Assembly (NCBI GenBank): GCA_002718195.1
Contig: PBDU01000011.1
Location: 294,837 to 343,906, forward strand
Direction of reading: 5' to 3'
Source of the DNA: Methanobacteriota archaeon
GTDB lineage: Archaea > Thermoplasmatota > Poseidoniia > Poseidoniales > Poseidoniaceae
DNA length: 49,070 bases
Below are positions 7,379-15,704 of the stretch, one piece after another. The notes under the pieces were generated by a model. That model was not told the DNA's origin. It was given only the letters and a program-made list of their open reading frames with translations, and made no database searches. A program made the position numbers and the translations under genes. How positions within the stretch are numbered: position 1 is the first letter of the stretch; the number at the start of each line of letters is the position of its first letter.

Positions 7379-8474
7379 AATTTTCATCACTTTCAAATAA
7401 ATTCATCATTGCAGGTTGTGCACTCATGAACTGTTCATTTTCTTCATCGCTTAATTGAGGGAATTTTCTTGAACTTGGTTCGTGCTCGGATGTCATTGAT
7501 TTGATTAGAATATTCCACTCTTGAAGCAATCTAATTATTGCCATTGATGAATCTTCGATTGTGGATAATCTCTCACAAGAAGCGGTCCTGGTACCATTTG
7601 GATTGAGTGTCTCAATCATCATTTCCACTCTTTTTGCGCTATTGCTTGGCCTCTTGTAGGGGTCTAATACCGATTCGAGAATATGTTCATCGTCGTTTCC
7701 TTTTGCCTGACGAATCAATGTCCCAATTTTTCTTTGCTCGATAATTAATCCGGTTATTTCTTTGAGATTATTTGGAAGGGAGTCAAATACTGATTTTTCC
7801 AGTCTGTAAGAAAGGCTACTTGCTTCATCAATTAATCCGACCAATTCCTTTACTGGAAAACCAACTCTTGCGATTAGAAGGGTGAAACCACCCATCGGAG
7901 GAGGAATGAATCGTTCTCTGGTTGGCTCATCACGTTGAATTCCTAGTGTATGTCTTCTAGGTCTAGGATAGATCAAATCATATGCTCCTCTTGGGGTTAC
8001 AAAACCATCGATTAGGCCTGATTTCCTGCATTCATCGAGCCATTGCGACTTGTTATCCATAATCTCTGGGATTCCTTCTTGCTTTTCCAACCATTCTGAA
8101 TTCTTTATTTCAAGATCACTCCTTGCCCTTTTCATCTGTCTAACAAGTAGCGGATTGTCGATTATGACAAGTGCTCCTTTTTGTAGATACTCTGGTTTAT
8201 CTTCGCTAATTAGTATCCAAGTAGGCTCTCTCCTTGGCAGGCTTCCCAGGACGACCAAGCCTTGTTTGTCGCATTGCTCCCATTTGCGTGAGGAAATAGC
8301 CATCAGATCCAGATTCCCATCTCTCAGCAACGATTCCAAACTCTCAATGTGCGGGATTTCCAGCAATTCACATTCAGGTTTGGACTTATCATTAAGAAAT
8401 TTAGGTGCTTGTTTCCAAGTTCCGTCGGGTGACTGTGGCAAGATTCCTATCTTCAGTTTTTCAACAACCTCCAA
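7377..8474 (-). CDS. HemC (porphobilinogen deaminase)-like protein lacking catalytic residues
   Basis: 365 residues. The first 235 follow HemC motif by motif: LRDGNLDLMAISSRKW (about 50-65) aligns with the substrate-loop region LxxGxIDxAVHSxKD; GLVVLGSLPRREP with the LxREDPRD segment; LQKGALVIIDNPLLVRQ with GAxVGTSSLRRQ; and FIPPPMGGFTLLIARV with LPAPGQGALGIEVR, followed by a helix like VxAERxFL. The catalytic Asp of HSxKD is Trp here, the GTSSLRR motif is lost, and no cysteine sits where the dipyrromethane cofactor would attach. The remaining 130 residues are a unique helical extension. It is therefore probably not a working deaminase. The start is a TTG at 8474 with GAGGTGAG upstream. The homology claim is mine by eye. 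Confidence 0.55.
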   Translation of the reverse strand: MEVVEKLKIGILPQSPDGTWKQAPKFLNDKSKPECELLEIPHIESLESLLRDGNLDLMAISSRKWEQCDKQGLVVLGSLPRREPTWILISEDKPEYLQKGALVIIDNPLLVRQMKRARSDLEIKNSEWLEKQEGIPEIMDNKSQWLDECRKSGLIDGFVTPRGAYDLIYPRPRRHTLGIQRDEPTRERFIPPPMGGFTLLIARVGFPVKELVGLIDEASSLSYRLEKSVFDSLPNNLKEITGLIIEQRKIGTLIRQAKGNDDEHILESVLDPYKRPSNSAKRVEMMIETLNPNGTRTASCERLSTIEDSSMAIIRLLQEWNILIKSMTSEHEPSSRKFPQLSDEENEQFMSAQPAMMNLFESDEN

Positions 8475-8487
8475 AATCTCACCTCGG

Positions 8488-8500
8488 CGAGAAGTTCTCG
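8488..8500. promoter_or_regulatory. Small dyad between two divergent genes
   Basis: CGAGAA-G-TTCTCG is a perfect dyad with six-base arms in the 92-base divergent spacer between the HemC-like gene and the prenyl synthase. Its position would allow one regulator to act on either promoter. No regulator is identifiable nearby. Confidence 0.3.
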
Positions 8501-8566
8501 CAGTTCATGGCGGTCGGACACCCGTTAAGAAGGACACCCCTCTGGACAGTTCTGAGGGGACTTAAT

Positions 8567-9535
8567 TTGATTGAATCTGACTTATTGGATTCCATGAAAA
8601 ATCAAGTTGAGCAATCTCTGCACAATCTAATTCAAGAGCAATTGGAGATGGGGAGCGGCGAAGTAGCAGAATTATGCTCTGAAATCCTGTTAGCAGGAGG
8701 AAAAAGGTTCAGACCGTTGTTGATCTTACTTGCATACGGAACATGCGGAGGAAGGGATTTTGATGAAATAATGCCTCTTGCTTGTGCTTTTGAACTGATT
8801 CACACAGCCACTTTAGTACACGATGATATCTATGATGGAGCTGATCAAAGGAGAGGAGTTGCGACCATTCACAAGAAAGCAGGACTTGCTAAAGGAGTCA
8901 TAGCAGGTGATTGGCTATTTACCATGGGCTTCGGACTTGGTGGTAGATATAGCGAAGAAATCGTCGAAATAATGTCAAAGTGTTGTGCGGATATTGCAGT
9001 AGCAGAATTCCAACAATTTGACCACATAAACGACTTGGCAACAACACCTGATGATTATTTTCAAATTGTTGAGGGCAAAACTGCAGGTCCTTTTGCAGCA
9101 GGCTGTAAAGCAGCCGCTTTAATCGCTGGATGCGATGCCCAGCAAGCCGAAAAAATGTACGAATTTGGATTACAATTGGGGATTGCTTTCCAACTTGTTG
9201 ATGACTTACTTGATTTGTACGGTGATGACAGACTTGGTAAACCTCGGGGAGTTGATGTCTATGAAGGAAAGATGACGCTGCCAATCATACATGCTTTGAC
9301 TCTCCTACATGGAGAAAAAAGAGACCAATTATCGGAGATTCTTTCAGATTTTGGTGATGAGAAGTTTACTCAATTAATTGATTTACTGACTCACTCAAAA
9401 TCTATTCAGTACGCAAAAATTCTAGCATCGACCTATCTTGAGCGTTCAGAGTTTGCGCTGAATGATTTTGAGCAATCTGAGTACAAGGAACTAATGTTGG
9501 GAATTGCCGAATTGGTTAATTCCAGAAATTCTTGA
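8567..9535 (+). CDS. Polyprenyl diphosphate synthase (geranylgeranyl/farnesyl type)
   Basis: 322-residue trans-prenyltransferase that condenses isopentenyl diphosphate onto allylic diphosphates, supplying C20 chains for archaeal membrane lipids. The first Asp-rich motif is DDIYD, in LVHDDIYDGADQRRG; the second is DDLLD in QLVDDLLDLYGDD. The upstream GGKRFRPLL basic motif is also present. The start is placed at TTG 8567, seven bases behind GAGGGGA. The frame is open further upstream (ATG at 8507), but those residues are not family-like and would run into the divergent gene's promoter. Nine bases separate it from the reductase gene, which uses the product chain. Product length (C15, C20 or longer) is not certain from sequence. 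Confidence 0.85.
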   Translation: MIESDLLDSMKNQVEQSLHNLIQEQLEMGSGEVAELCSEILLAGGKRFRPLLILLAYGTCGGRDFDEIMPLACAFELIHTATLVHDDIYDGADQRRGVATIHKKAGLAKGVIAGDWLFTMGFGLGGRYSEEIVEIMSKCCADIAVAEFQQFDHINDLATTPDDYFQIVEGKTAGPFAAGCKAAALIAGCDAQQAEKMYEFGLQLGIAFQLVDDLLDLYGDDRLGKPRGVDVYEGKMTLPIIHALTLLHGEKRDQLSEILSDFGDEKFTQLIDLLTHSKSIQYAKILASTYLERSEFALNDFEQSEYKELMLGIAELVNSRNS

Positions 9536-9544
9536 GGTGTTTTT

Positions 9545-10708
9545 TTGGAAGTAGAAACACCCAGGACCCCCTCGAAACCAGAACATCATCAGGTGATAAT
9601 CATCGGCGCTGGTCCTGGAGGCACTACCTGTGCTAGAAGACTTGCAGAAAAAGGGATAGATGTCCTAATTATTGAGCGTAGAGATGTTATTGGAAATCCT
9701 GCACAGTGTGGCGAATGCATTCCAAATTGGGGAGAGGTTATCGGAACTTTCAGAGGAATTGATGATCATGACTGGCTCAAAAAATCATTTGATTTCCCTG
9801 ATTATCTCAAAAATCACCATCTAGATAACATGAGGGTTTTTCTTCCATCCGGCAAACATTATTCCTTCAAGCTAGATGCATTCGGTGGTCATAGATTGCA
9901 ATTTGACGGTTATCTCGCCGACTTAGCTGTAGAGGCAGGAGCGAAAATAAAAACAGGAGAGGCCCTGACAAAAATACAGCAAAAAAAGGATGGTACTGAA
10001 GTTCTGCACACTTCTCTGAGAAACAAATACACCTTTGATTATTTAATCGATGGCTCCGGTGCTTTAGGTCATGTTGCAAGGCTGAGGGGAAGAGATGAGA
10101 AAACTCATCGCCCAAGCGACCAAGTTCCCACAGCTTATGCTCAAGTTACCGGAAATATTCCAGAGACTTTCGATGTATTCCTTGGGTCAGTGGCTCCTAT
10201 GGGTTATGCTTGGATTATACCTAAAGGACCGAATCTTGCTAATGTTGGATTAGGATCTAGAGGTGGAAAATTAGGAGATAATGTAAAAGAAAAACTTATT
10301 GAGTTTTGTGCCCAATTTGATTTCGAAATCTTATCCATTGGAGGAGGCTGGATTCCGATGGGTGGTATGGTAAAACATATGGTTGATGGCAACTCTATCG
10401 CCATTGGTGACGCTGCCGGACTTGTCATGCCTAGCAATGGGGGAGGAATTTCTCAAGCAATGATATCTGGTTGTTTTGCTGCTGAATCAATAATTGAGAA
10501 TTTAGATAATAACTCTCCTCTTACCGGTTATCGCAAAAAGATAGACTCATGCATGAAAGCTCCTTTGCGGAATTCACTAAGGTCGAAAGAAATGGGTTAT
10601 GCGCTAATGCGTGGTAATTTACTAACAGAAATCATCTTGCGTATATTAGGACCAATCGGTGGCATAAAGAGAGCCATGGAGTGCCATCGTCCACTTTGGT
10701 TACTTTGA
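9545..10708 (+). CDS. Geranylgeranyl reductase family flavoprotein (archaeal lipid saturation)
   Basis: 387-residue FAD-dependent reductase likely to saturate geranylgeranyl chains of archaeal ether lipids. It shows the N-terminal dinucleotide fold VIIIGAGPGGTTCARRLAEKG (GxGxxG), followed by IIERRDVIGNPAQCGECIP with the family-conserved cysteine, and the second FAD motif IGDAAGLVMPSNGGGI near residue 300. The start is TTG at 9545, behind GAGGTG, giving an N-terminal tail of about 15 polar residues. The upstream prenyl synthase gene and this one form a clear lipid operon. Related enzymes also reduce chlorophyll or quinone side chains; in an archaeon the lipid role is the natural reading. Confidence 0.85.
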   Translation: MEVETPRTPSKPEHHQVIIIGAGPGGTTCARRLAEKGIDVLIIERRDVIGNPAQCGECIPNWGEVIGTFRGIDDHDWLKKSFDFPDYLKNHHLDNMRVFLPSGKHYSFKLDAFGGHRLQFDGYLADLAVEAGAKIKTGEALTKIQQKKDGTEVLHTSLRNKYTFDYLIDGSGALGHVARLRGRDEKTHRPSDQVPTAYAQVTGNIPETFDVFLGSVAPMGYAWIIPKGPNLANVGLGSRGGKLGDNVKEKLIEFCAQFDFEILSIGGGWIPMGGMVKHMVDGNSIAIGDAAGLVMPSNGGGISQAMISGCFAAESIIENLDNNSPLTGYRKKIDSCMKAPLRNSLRSKEMGYALMRGNLLTEIILRILGPIGGIKRAMECHRPLWLL

Positions 10709-10775
10709 GAAAATTTAGGTAAAAAAGTGCAAATCAGCCGTTTGATTGAATAACTTTGGCATCATAGGTCTATTC

Positions 10776-11264
10776 ATGGCAAGTGAGCAGTATGATGAAC
10801 AGGCAGTAAGCCCTGTTATCGCGACTGTCCTTCTGCTTGCAATCACGGTGATTCTTTCAAGCATGGTTTACTTGATGATGACCAATGTACTCCTAGACAC
10901 TGAAAAAGCAGCACCGCAAGTCACGCATAGCGTCAAAGGTTTGGACAATGGGCACCATGTCGTTAAATTTGTTAGCATAGATCAAAGCCTTGACCCAAGT
11001 TCAGTCCAATGGAGACTTATCCCTATGGGGGGAAATATGACTGATTCTGTTTCTGGTACCGTTGCAGATGAGGATGTTTACGGAGTAGTTGGGGCAAATG
11101 TTACCTATCACGATAGGGATGCAGGTTATACAGTAAGCGCTGGAGATTACTTTGTCATAAATTCCGAAGAATTAGGTTCTGACAGTGGAGGGTGGCAGTT
11201 TACAGTCATAGATTCGGTAAGAAATACCGTACTAATTGACACGACTTTACCCGCAATAGAGTGA
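10776..11264 (+). CDS. Archaeal type IV pilin-like protein
   Basis: 162 residues from the ATG at 10776. It begins with a short polar leader and the archaeal pilin N-terminal signature AVSPVIATVLLLAITVIL (PF07790-like): a hydrophobic helix that anchors the subunit and forms the filament core, preceded by an acidic DEQ where prepilin peptidase would cleave. The remainder is a beta-rich extracellular domain with two NxT/NxS sequons. A TTG at 10746 would add ten residues but has no ribosome binding site. It is the best pilin candidate for the Tad-like machine at 2060-4629, though the link is by inference only. Its stop abuts the moaA stop with no spacer. Confidence 0.7.
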   Translation: MASEQYDEQAVSPVIATVLLLAITVILSSMVYLMMTNVLLDTEKAAPQVTHSVKGLDNGHHVVKFVSIDQSLDPSSVQWRLIPMGGNMTDSVSGTVADEDVYGVVGANVTYHDRDAGYTVSAGDYFVINSEELGSDSGGWQFTVIDSVRNTVLIDTTLPAIE

Positions 11265-12305
11265 TTATCCTCCAATATAGGACATCTCTACTTTTTCTAT
11301 TGGGTTTTCTGCATCTCTTAATTCGGAGTAACGGTCATCCCTTTGACTCCAAATAGAGGTAATTGCCTGAGAAAGTTGAGCATCAGTTGCGCCCATTCTC
11401 AACAAAGAAATTATGTCATGACCTGTATTTGCAAAAAGGCATGTGTAAATTTTACCATCTGCGCTAAGTCTTGCTCTATTACAATCTGAGCAAAATGGGT
11501 TGCTTATAGATTCGATAAATCCAACTTGCCATCCATTTTCAAAGGTCCAATCATTGGATACCTGGCCAGGGTGGGAATCCTTTCTACTTTCCAGTTTACC
11601 AAACTTCTTACTCATTAAATTCCTCATTTCGCTGCCCGTTAGAACCTCATCAATCCTCCATTCATTCTTGGTTCCAACATCCATGAATTCTATGAACCGA
11701 ACAGGAATTCCGAGAGGTCCGAAATATTCGACTAAGTCTGTAATTTCATGGTCGTTTTCACCTTTTTTTACAACTGTGTTGATTTTCACGGGTAAGTTAC
11801 ATTCAATCGCAGCCTCAATTCCGTCTAGAACTTCGTTCACTGAATAATTTGAATCAGACATTTTTTTGAACAAATCATCACTAAATGAATCCAGGCTTAC
11901 GGTAACTCTTGAGAGTCCTGCTTGCGCAAGTTCATGTGCGTATTTTGAAAGTAAAACACCATTTGTAGTGATTGCAATGTCAATAGAATCATCTTGTTCG
12001 CGAATCATTTTGATTAATTTTGCTAAGTCTTTTCGCAAAAGTGGTTCTCCTCCTGTGATTCGAATTTTTTTCAATCCCATAGGAATAAGGGTGCGAACAA
12101 CAACAGAAATTTCTTCATAGGTCAGTATCTGGTTTTTTGGTAGAAAATCAAAATTCTGATACTCTTCCTTAGGCATACAATACGTGCATCTGAAATTACA
12201 CCGATCAGTTACGCTTATTCTGAGGTCTCGGATGCTTCGCCCGAACTTATCCCTCAGCATACCTACTCCAGTACAAACTAGTTCTTGACATTTACAAGGC
12301 TTCAT
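11265..12305 (-). CDS. moaA: GTP 3',8-cyclase MoaA (molybdenum cofactor biosynthesis)
   Basis: Radical SAM enzyme that starts molybdopterin synthesis from GTP. The N-terminal cluster motif is CNFRCTYC, preceded by LRISVTDR, and the C-terminal second cluster motif is CSDCNRARLSADGKIYTC. The GGEPLLR SAM-binding motif is also present. At 346 residues it is slightly long. ATG 12305 would add an unusual cysteine-bearing leader (C4, C6, C11) before the usual MLRDKFGR start. The ATG at 12260 has GGAG five bases upstream and matches the standard family N-terminus; the upstream ATG has a TATA-like box at leaderless distance. Both starts are credible. The aroA gene diverges only 24 bases away. Confidence 0.92.
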   Translation of the reverse strand: MKPCKCQELVCTGVGMLRDKFGRSIRDLRISVTDRCNFRCTYCMPKEEYQNFDFLPKNQILTYEEISVVVRTLIPMGLKKIRITGGEPLLRKDLAKLIKMIREQDDSIDIAITTNGVLLSKYAHELAQAGLSRVTVSLDSFSDDLFKKMSDSNYSVNEVLDGIEAAIECNLPVKINTVVKKGENDHEITDLVEYFGPLGIPVRFIEFMDVGTKNEWRIDEVLTGSEMRNLMSKKFGKLESRKDSHPGQVSNDWTFENGWQVGFIESISNPFCSDCNRARLSADGKIYTCLFANTGHDIISLLRMGATDAQLSQAITSIWSQRDDRYSELRDAENPIEKVEMSYIGG

Positions 12306-12323
12306 TAGAACGGTGCTATTGGG

Positions 12324-12331
12324 AAATTTAT
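12324..12331 (-). promoter_or_regulatory. TATA-like box for moaA, overlapping the aroA start codon
   Basis: On the minus strand this reads ATAAATTT, centred about 23 bases before the ATG at 12305, the distance expected for a leaderless archaeal transcript. On the plus strand the same bases end in the aroA ATG (12330), so initiation of one gene may interfere with the other. Confidence 0.4.
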
Positions 12332-13742
12332 GCCGTCATGGGTTGAAAGGTGGACCTATGAAGGTAATGGACACATTAAAAATCCAATTAGGTCTGTGAT
12401 TTTCAATCCCTTAAAAATCGATCAAGACTTTGTAGACTATCGCCTATCTCCTTCGAAAAGTCACCTGATTAGAGTATTAGGATTGACGTTGCTAACCGGT
12501 AAAGAAGTCCTAATTTCGGGCGTTAATGGTGCAGGGTTAGATGCTTTAGCGATGCGTCGCTGCTGTATTCAGATGGGTATGAAAATCATTGATCTTGATG
12601 AAGATATGAATGTTTTAAGCAATGGAACAAGGTTTGTACCCCCCCAAAACACATGCTATTGGAAAGCAAGCAGTTCCGGAATCGAAAAACCGATTTCTGT
12701 ATTGAACGCAGAGAACTCAGGTACTGCCTTGCGCCTTTTGATTGGAATTGCATCTAGTCTCAAATATCCAGTAATGCTGGATGGCGACAACAGTTTGAGA
12801 AGCAGACATTCCACTGAGCTACTTGCTGCTTTGTCTCAAGGTAGTGTAAGGATAAGTCATGGAAGAGGAAGCGAAAATCTACCATTGATTGTGGAGGGAC
12901 CTGCTAATTTTGACGAAATCTCAACTCTTGAATCATCTAAATCAAGCCAATTCATCTCTTCGCTCATCTTTGCTTCTAAAGACATAAAGAAGCAAACGGA
13001 GATAAAATTAGTTGGTAATCAAGTTTCAAGAAAACATTCACAACTTACAATGGAACTCTCAAATCTATTTGGAGCAGGAGTTGAACTAACAGATAATTCC
13101 CTTCTACTCAAACCTTGGAAACAGGCAAATATTACAGAATATCAAGTTCCTTCAGATCTCTCAATGTTGTCCTTTGCATTACTTTTTTCAAGGGTTTCAC
13201 AATGTAAGGTTAGGATAGAAAATATACCAGATGTTGTAAATGGTTTAGGGAATGAAATACTCTTAATTCATCTTTCCAGTCTTGGTTTTAGCCAAGATGG
13301 AGAATTCTTTTCAAGCAATGAAAATTCTGAAACTTTGGATTTAGATTTAACAGATTCAAATGATTTGATTACCCCTCTAAGCGCAATACTAGCATTAGGA
13401 AAAGGTGGAAGAATTCACGGTTCAGCCCACGCAGCACACAAAGAATCCAATCGTTTGGAGAAAACAAAAGAATTGCTAGAAATGTTTGGTCTTGAGTGTA
13501 GCCTTACAGGCGATGGTATTGAAGTTCCAGGAAATCAAACAATTAAGACTCCGAAAGGTATTGTTCGAACTTATCATGATCATAGAATTGCAATGACTGC
13601 AATGATTTTAGCAACCGTTAAGGGTGCTACAATAGAGACACCAAATTTGTGCAAGGTGTCTGACTTTTTGTTCCGCGAAAGGCTATCTGAGGTTTGGGAT
13701 TCAGCCATGTCTCCCGAAGTGCTCATCGATGTTGTGGAGTGA
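12330..13742 (+). CDS. aroA: 3-phosphoshikimate 1-carboxyvinyltransferase (EPSP synthase)
   Basis: 470-residue enzyme of the shikimate pathway, joining phosphoenolpyruvate to shikimate-3-phosphate. Visible motifs are the N-terminal SPSKSHLIR (normally GSKSxxxR), NAENSGTALRLLIG, the DGDNSLRSRHSTELL segment and the C-terminal YHDHRIAMTAM, which holds the conserved DHR. It is about 40 residues longer than usual, with a short N-terminal extension of about 30 residues before the first conserved strand. The start at ATG 12330 has no ribosome binding site; translation may be leaderless. The 3' end overlaps the convergent mutL gene by 42 bases. Confidence 0.9.
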   Translation: MPSWVERWTYEGNGHIKNPIRSVIFNPLKIDQDFVDYRLSPSKSHLIRVLGLTLLTGKEVLISGVNGAGLDALAMRRCCIQMGMKIIDLDEDMNVLSNGTRFVPPQNTCYWKASSSGIEKPISVLNAENSGTALRLLIGIASSLKYPVMLDGDNSLRSRHSTELLAALSQGSVRISHGRGSENLPLIVEGPANFDEISTLESSKSSQFISSLIFASKDIKKQTEIKLVGNQVSRKHSQLTMELSNLFGAGVELTDNSLLLKPWKQANITEYQVPSDLSMLSFALLFSRVSQCKVRIENIPDVVNGLGNEILLIHLSSLGFSQDGEFFSSNENSETLDLDLTDSNDLITPLSAILALGKGGRIHGSAHAAHKESNRLEKTKELLEMFGLECSLTGDGIEVPGNQTIKTPKGIVRTYHDHRIAMTAMILATVKGATIETPNLCKVSDFLFRERLSEVWDSAMSPEVLIDVVE

Positions 13743-15704
13743 TATCCGCATTGCAGTTGGCCTACCGTGAACACAAGCCCATGGGTTTGGGATTCTTCGC
13801 ATGTCCTCGAGTAATCTTCGCATCTCAGGTAGAGTAAGTTTCTGATTTGCTTTTACTGCTCCCTTACAGGATTTCATGAAAGCGACATAATCTTTCTTCC
13901 TTTCAACGGTATCTATTCTACCCGACTCATTACCCAAATCTTGAATCAAATCATTAACAAATGGTATTAAGTCTTCGTTTTTCAAAAACTTAGGGGCAGC
14001 AAAAATACTCCACTGATTATCACCTGACATCTTTATCTCGAAGCCAATTTTTTCCAAAGCCTCTTGATTGGAAATTATCTTTTCTGCTTGCATCGGATTC
14101 AATGCGATAGGGATTGGTGTCAATTTCTTTTGGCTCTGCCAGTTATCTTGATCGTTTCGCAACCGTTCGTACCTTATCCTTTCATGCAAAGCATGCTGGT
14201 CCACAAGCAATAATTCCTCATCTGCCTGTACTAATATGTAAGAATCAGCAAATTGAGCAAGCGGCTCCAATTTTCCGAGTTCATTTAACAATCCACCCAG
14301 CTTTGTTTCTTTTTCTGGAGAAACTCCCTCATGCTCTGAATATCTATGCAACTCACGTTCTGCAGATGAAAGAGCAGGAGATATTGCATCTGTTCCAGTG
14401 AGGGTCTTTTGTAGCGTCGGAGATTCAGAAACAGGTCTTGGTTTCGATTGTTTTTTGATTTCAGTTTGAGCAGCTGCTAGCCAGTTTGGCGACGTTTCTT
14501 TTTTAGCAGAATCTGCAATTTTTGGAGCACTTAGTGGTTTAATTTCAATGCCAATTGCATCTTGGATTCCTTTGGCTGGTTTTGGTTCATCTAAATCAGA
14601 TTCAGGAATGGTAGGCTCTCGTGGCAATTCCATTTGGACTTGAGTCTTTCCTAGGCTTTCAATACCAGCGATTCCTCCTGCTGCTTCCGGAGTCGTTGGA
14701 ACTGTTTCCAAAGTGAACGAAATAGCTCTTTCTAATTTCTCCAATATCCTCCAAGCATTTTTTAGTCTAACTTCTCGCTTGGTAGGATGAACGTTTACAT
14801 CAACTTCGCTAGGTGGCAATTCCAGGTTTAGCACTGCGACGGGATGTCTTCCTACCATTAGCCTAGTTTTGTATCCTCTTCTAATCGCTGATTGAAAAGG
14901 ACCACTCGCAACAGGTCTTGAGTTAATTAAAATGTGAACCTCGTCACCCTTTCCTCTTGTAATGTCGGGTGTACTTATCCACCCAGACCACTTCTCCTCT
15001 CCAGGGACCATAGAGTCCTCGTTTGAAATTTGTAATTTTATGAGGGAATTAGCTTGTGCTCCGAGCAGGTCAAATAACCTGTCTTGGTAGTCTTCGTTGT
15101 GATTAACCTTCAATGATGTACGTCCATCTATAGACAAGGTGTATGAGATACTTGGGTTAGCAAGTGCGTTTGATGTAATAATCTCTACAATTCTAGAATT
15201 CTCAGTAGACGCCTTCCTTTGAAAAGCTAACCTTGCTGGTACATTTTTGAAAAGGTCCTTGACAATAATTAGAGTACCAAATTTCATTCCAATCGGGCTT
15301 AAAGTACCCTTTTCTCCAAAGAACATCGTGATTGAATTTCCACTTGAGCCTTCGATTCTGCTCTGAATTGTCAACTCGCTAACCATTCCTATTGATGCTA
15401 TAGCTTCCCCACGAAATCCGAGCGTATGGATTGTATTAAGGTCCTCAGCAGTTCTAAGTTTTGAAGTTGCATGACGGTCAAATGCTAGTGGCAGATCGTC
15501 AGGATGAATGCCCGAGCCGTCATCCTGGACTTCAATTAAAGAATATCCCCCATTTTCGATTTTGACCTCTATTGCTTTGCAACCAGCATCAACACTATTT
15601 TCAATTAATTCTTTTACAACCTGTGCTGGTCTTTCAACCACTTCTCCCGCAGCGATGTGACCTATTGTCGAATCATCTAATTGGATAATTCTTGATGGCT
15701 CCAT
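13701..15704 (-). CDS. mutL: DNA mismatch repair endonuclease MutL
   Basis: 667-residue MutL with an N-terminal GHKL ATPase: IAAGEVVERPAQVVKELIENSVDAG opens with the Mg/ATP motif (E36, N37), followed by DDGSGI and GFRGEALASI-like (GFRGEAIASI). A charged linker spans about 335-470. The C-terminal domain carries the endonuclease motif DQHALHERIRYE at 502-513 (pattern DQHAxxExxxxE), plus SCKGAVKAN at 612-620 and CVHGRPT at 644-650, so this is the nicking type used by organisms without MutH. Its start overlaps the mutS stop by one base (TGATG), which implies translational coupling. MutS1/MutL are bacterial-type proteins, sporadic in archaea and generally attributed to gene transfer. Confidence 0.95.
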   Translation of the reverse strand: MEPSRIIQLDDSTIGHIAAGEVVERPAQVVKELIENSVDAGCKAIEVKIENGGYSLIEVQDDGSGIHPDDLPLAFDRHATSKLRTAEDLNTIHTLGFRGEAIASIGMVSELTIQSRIEGSSGNSITMFFGEKGTLSPIGMKFGTLIIVKDLFKNVPARLAFQRKASTENSRIVEIITSNALANPSISYTLSIDGRTSLKVNHNEDYQDRLFDLLGAQANSLIKLQISNEDSMVPGEEKWSGWISTPDITRGKGDEVHILINSRPVASGPFQSAIRRGYKTRLMVGRHPVAVLNLELPPSEVDVNVHPTKREVRLKNAWRILEKLERAISFTLETVPTTPEAAGGIAGIESLGKTQVQMELPREPTIPESDLDEPKPAKGIQDAIGIEIKPLSAPKIADSAKKETSPNWLAAAQTEIKKQSKPRPVSESPTLQKTLTGTDAISPALSSAERELHRYSEHEGVSPEKETKLGGLLNELGKLEPLAQFADSYILVQADEELLLVDQHALHERIRYERLRNDQDNWQSQKKLTPIPIALNPMQAEKIISNQEALEKIGFEIKMSGDNQWSIFAAPKFLKNEDLIPFVNDLIQDLGNESGRIDTVERKKDYVAFMKSCKGAVKANQKLTLPEMRRLLEDMRRIPNPWACVHGRPTAMRISLHNIDEHFGRHG

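Noticed and set aside
8050..8565. Plus-strand 171-residue frame over the HemC-like gene
   Set aside because: It is antisense to a gene with a proper TTG start and GAGGTGAG site; its residues look like a serine-rich shadow.
8405..8566. N-terminal extension of the prenyl synthase back to an ATG at 8405
   Set aside because: The extra residues do not match the family, overlap the divergent gene, and a good ribosome binding site sits before TTG 8567.
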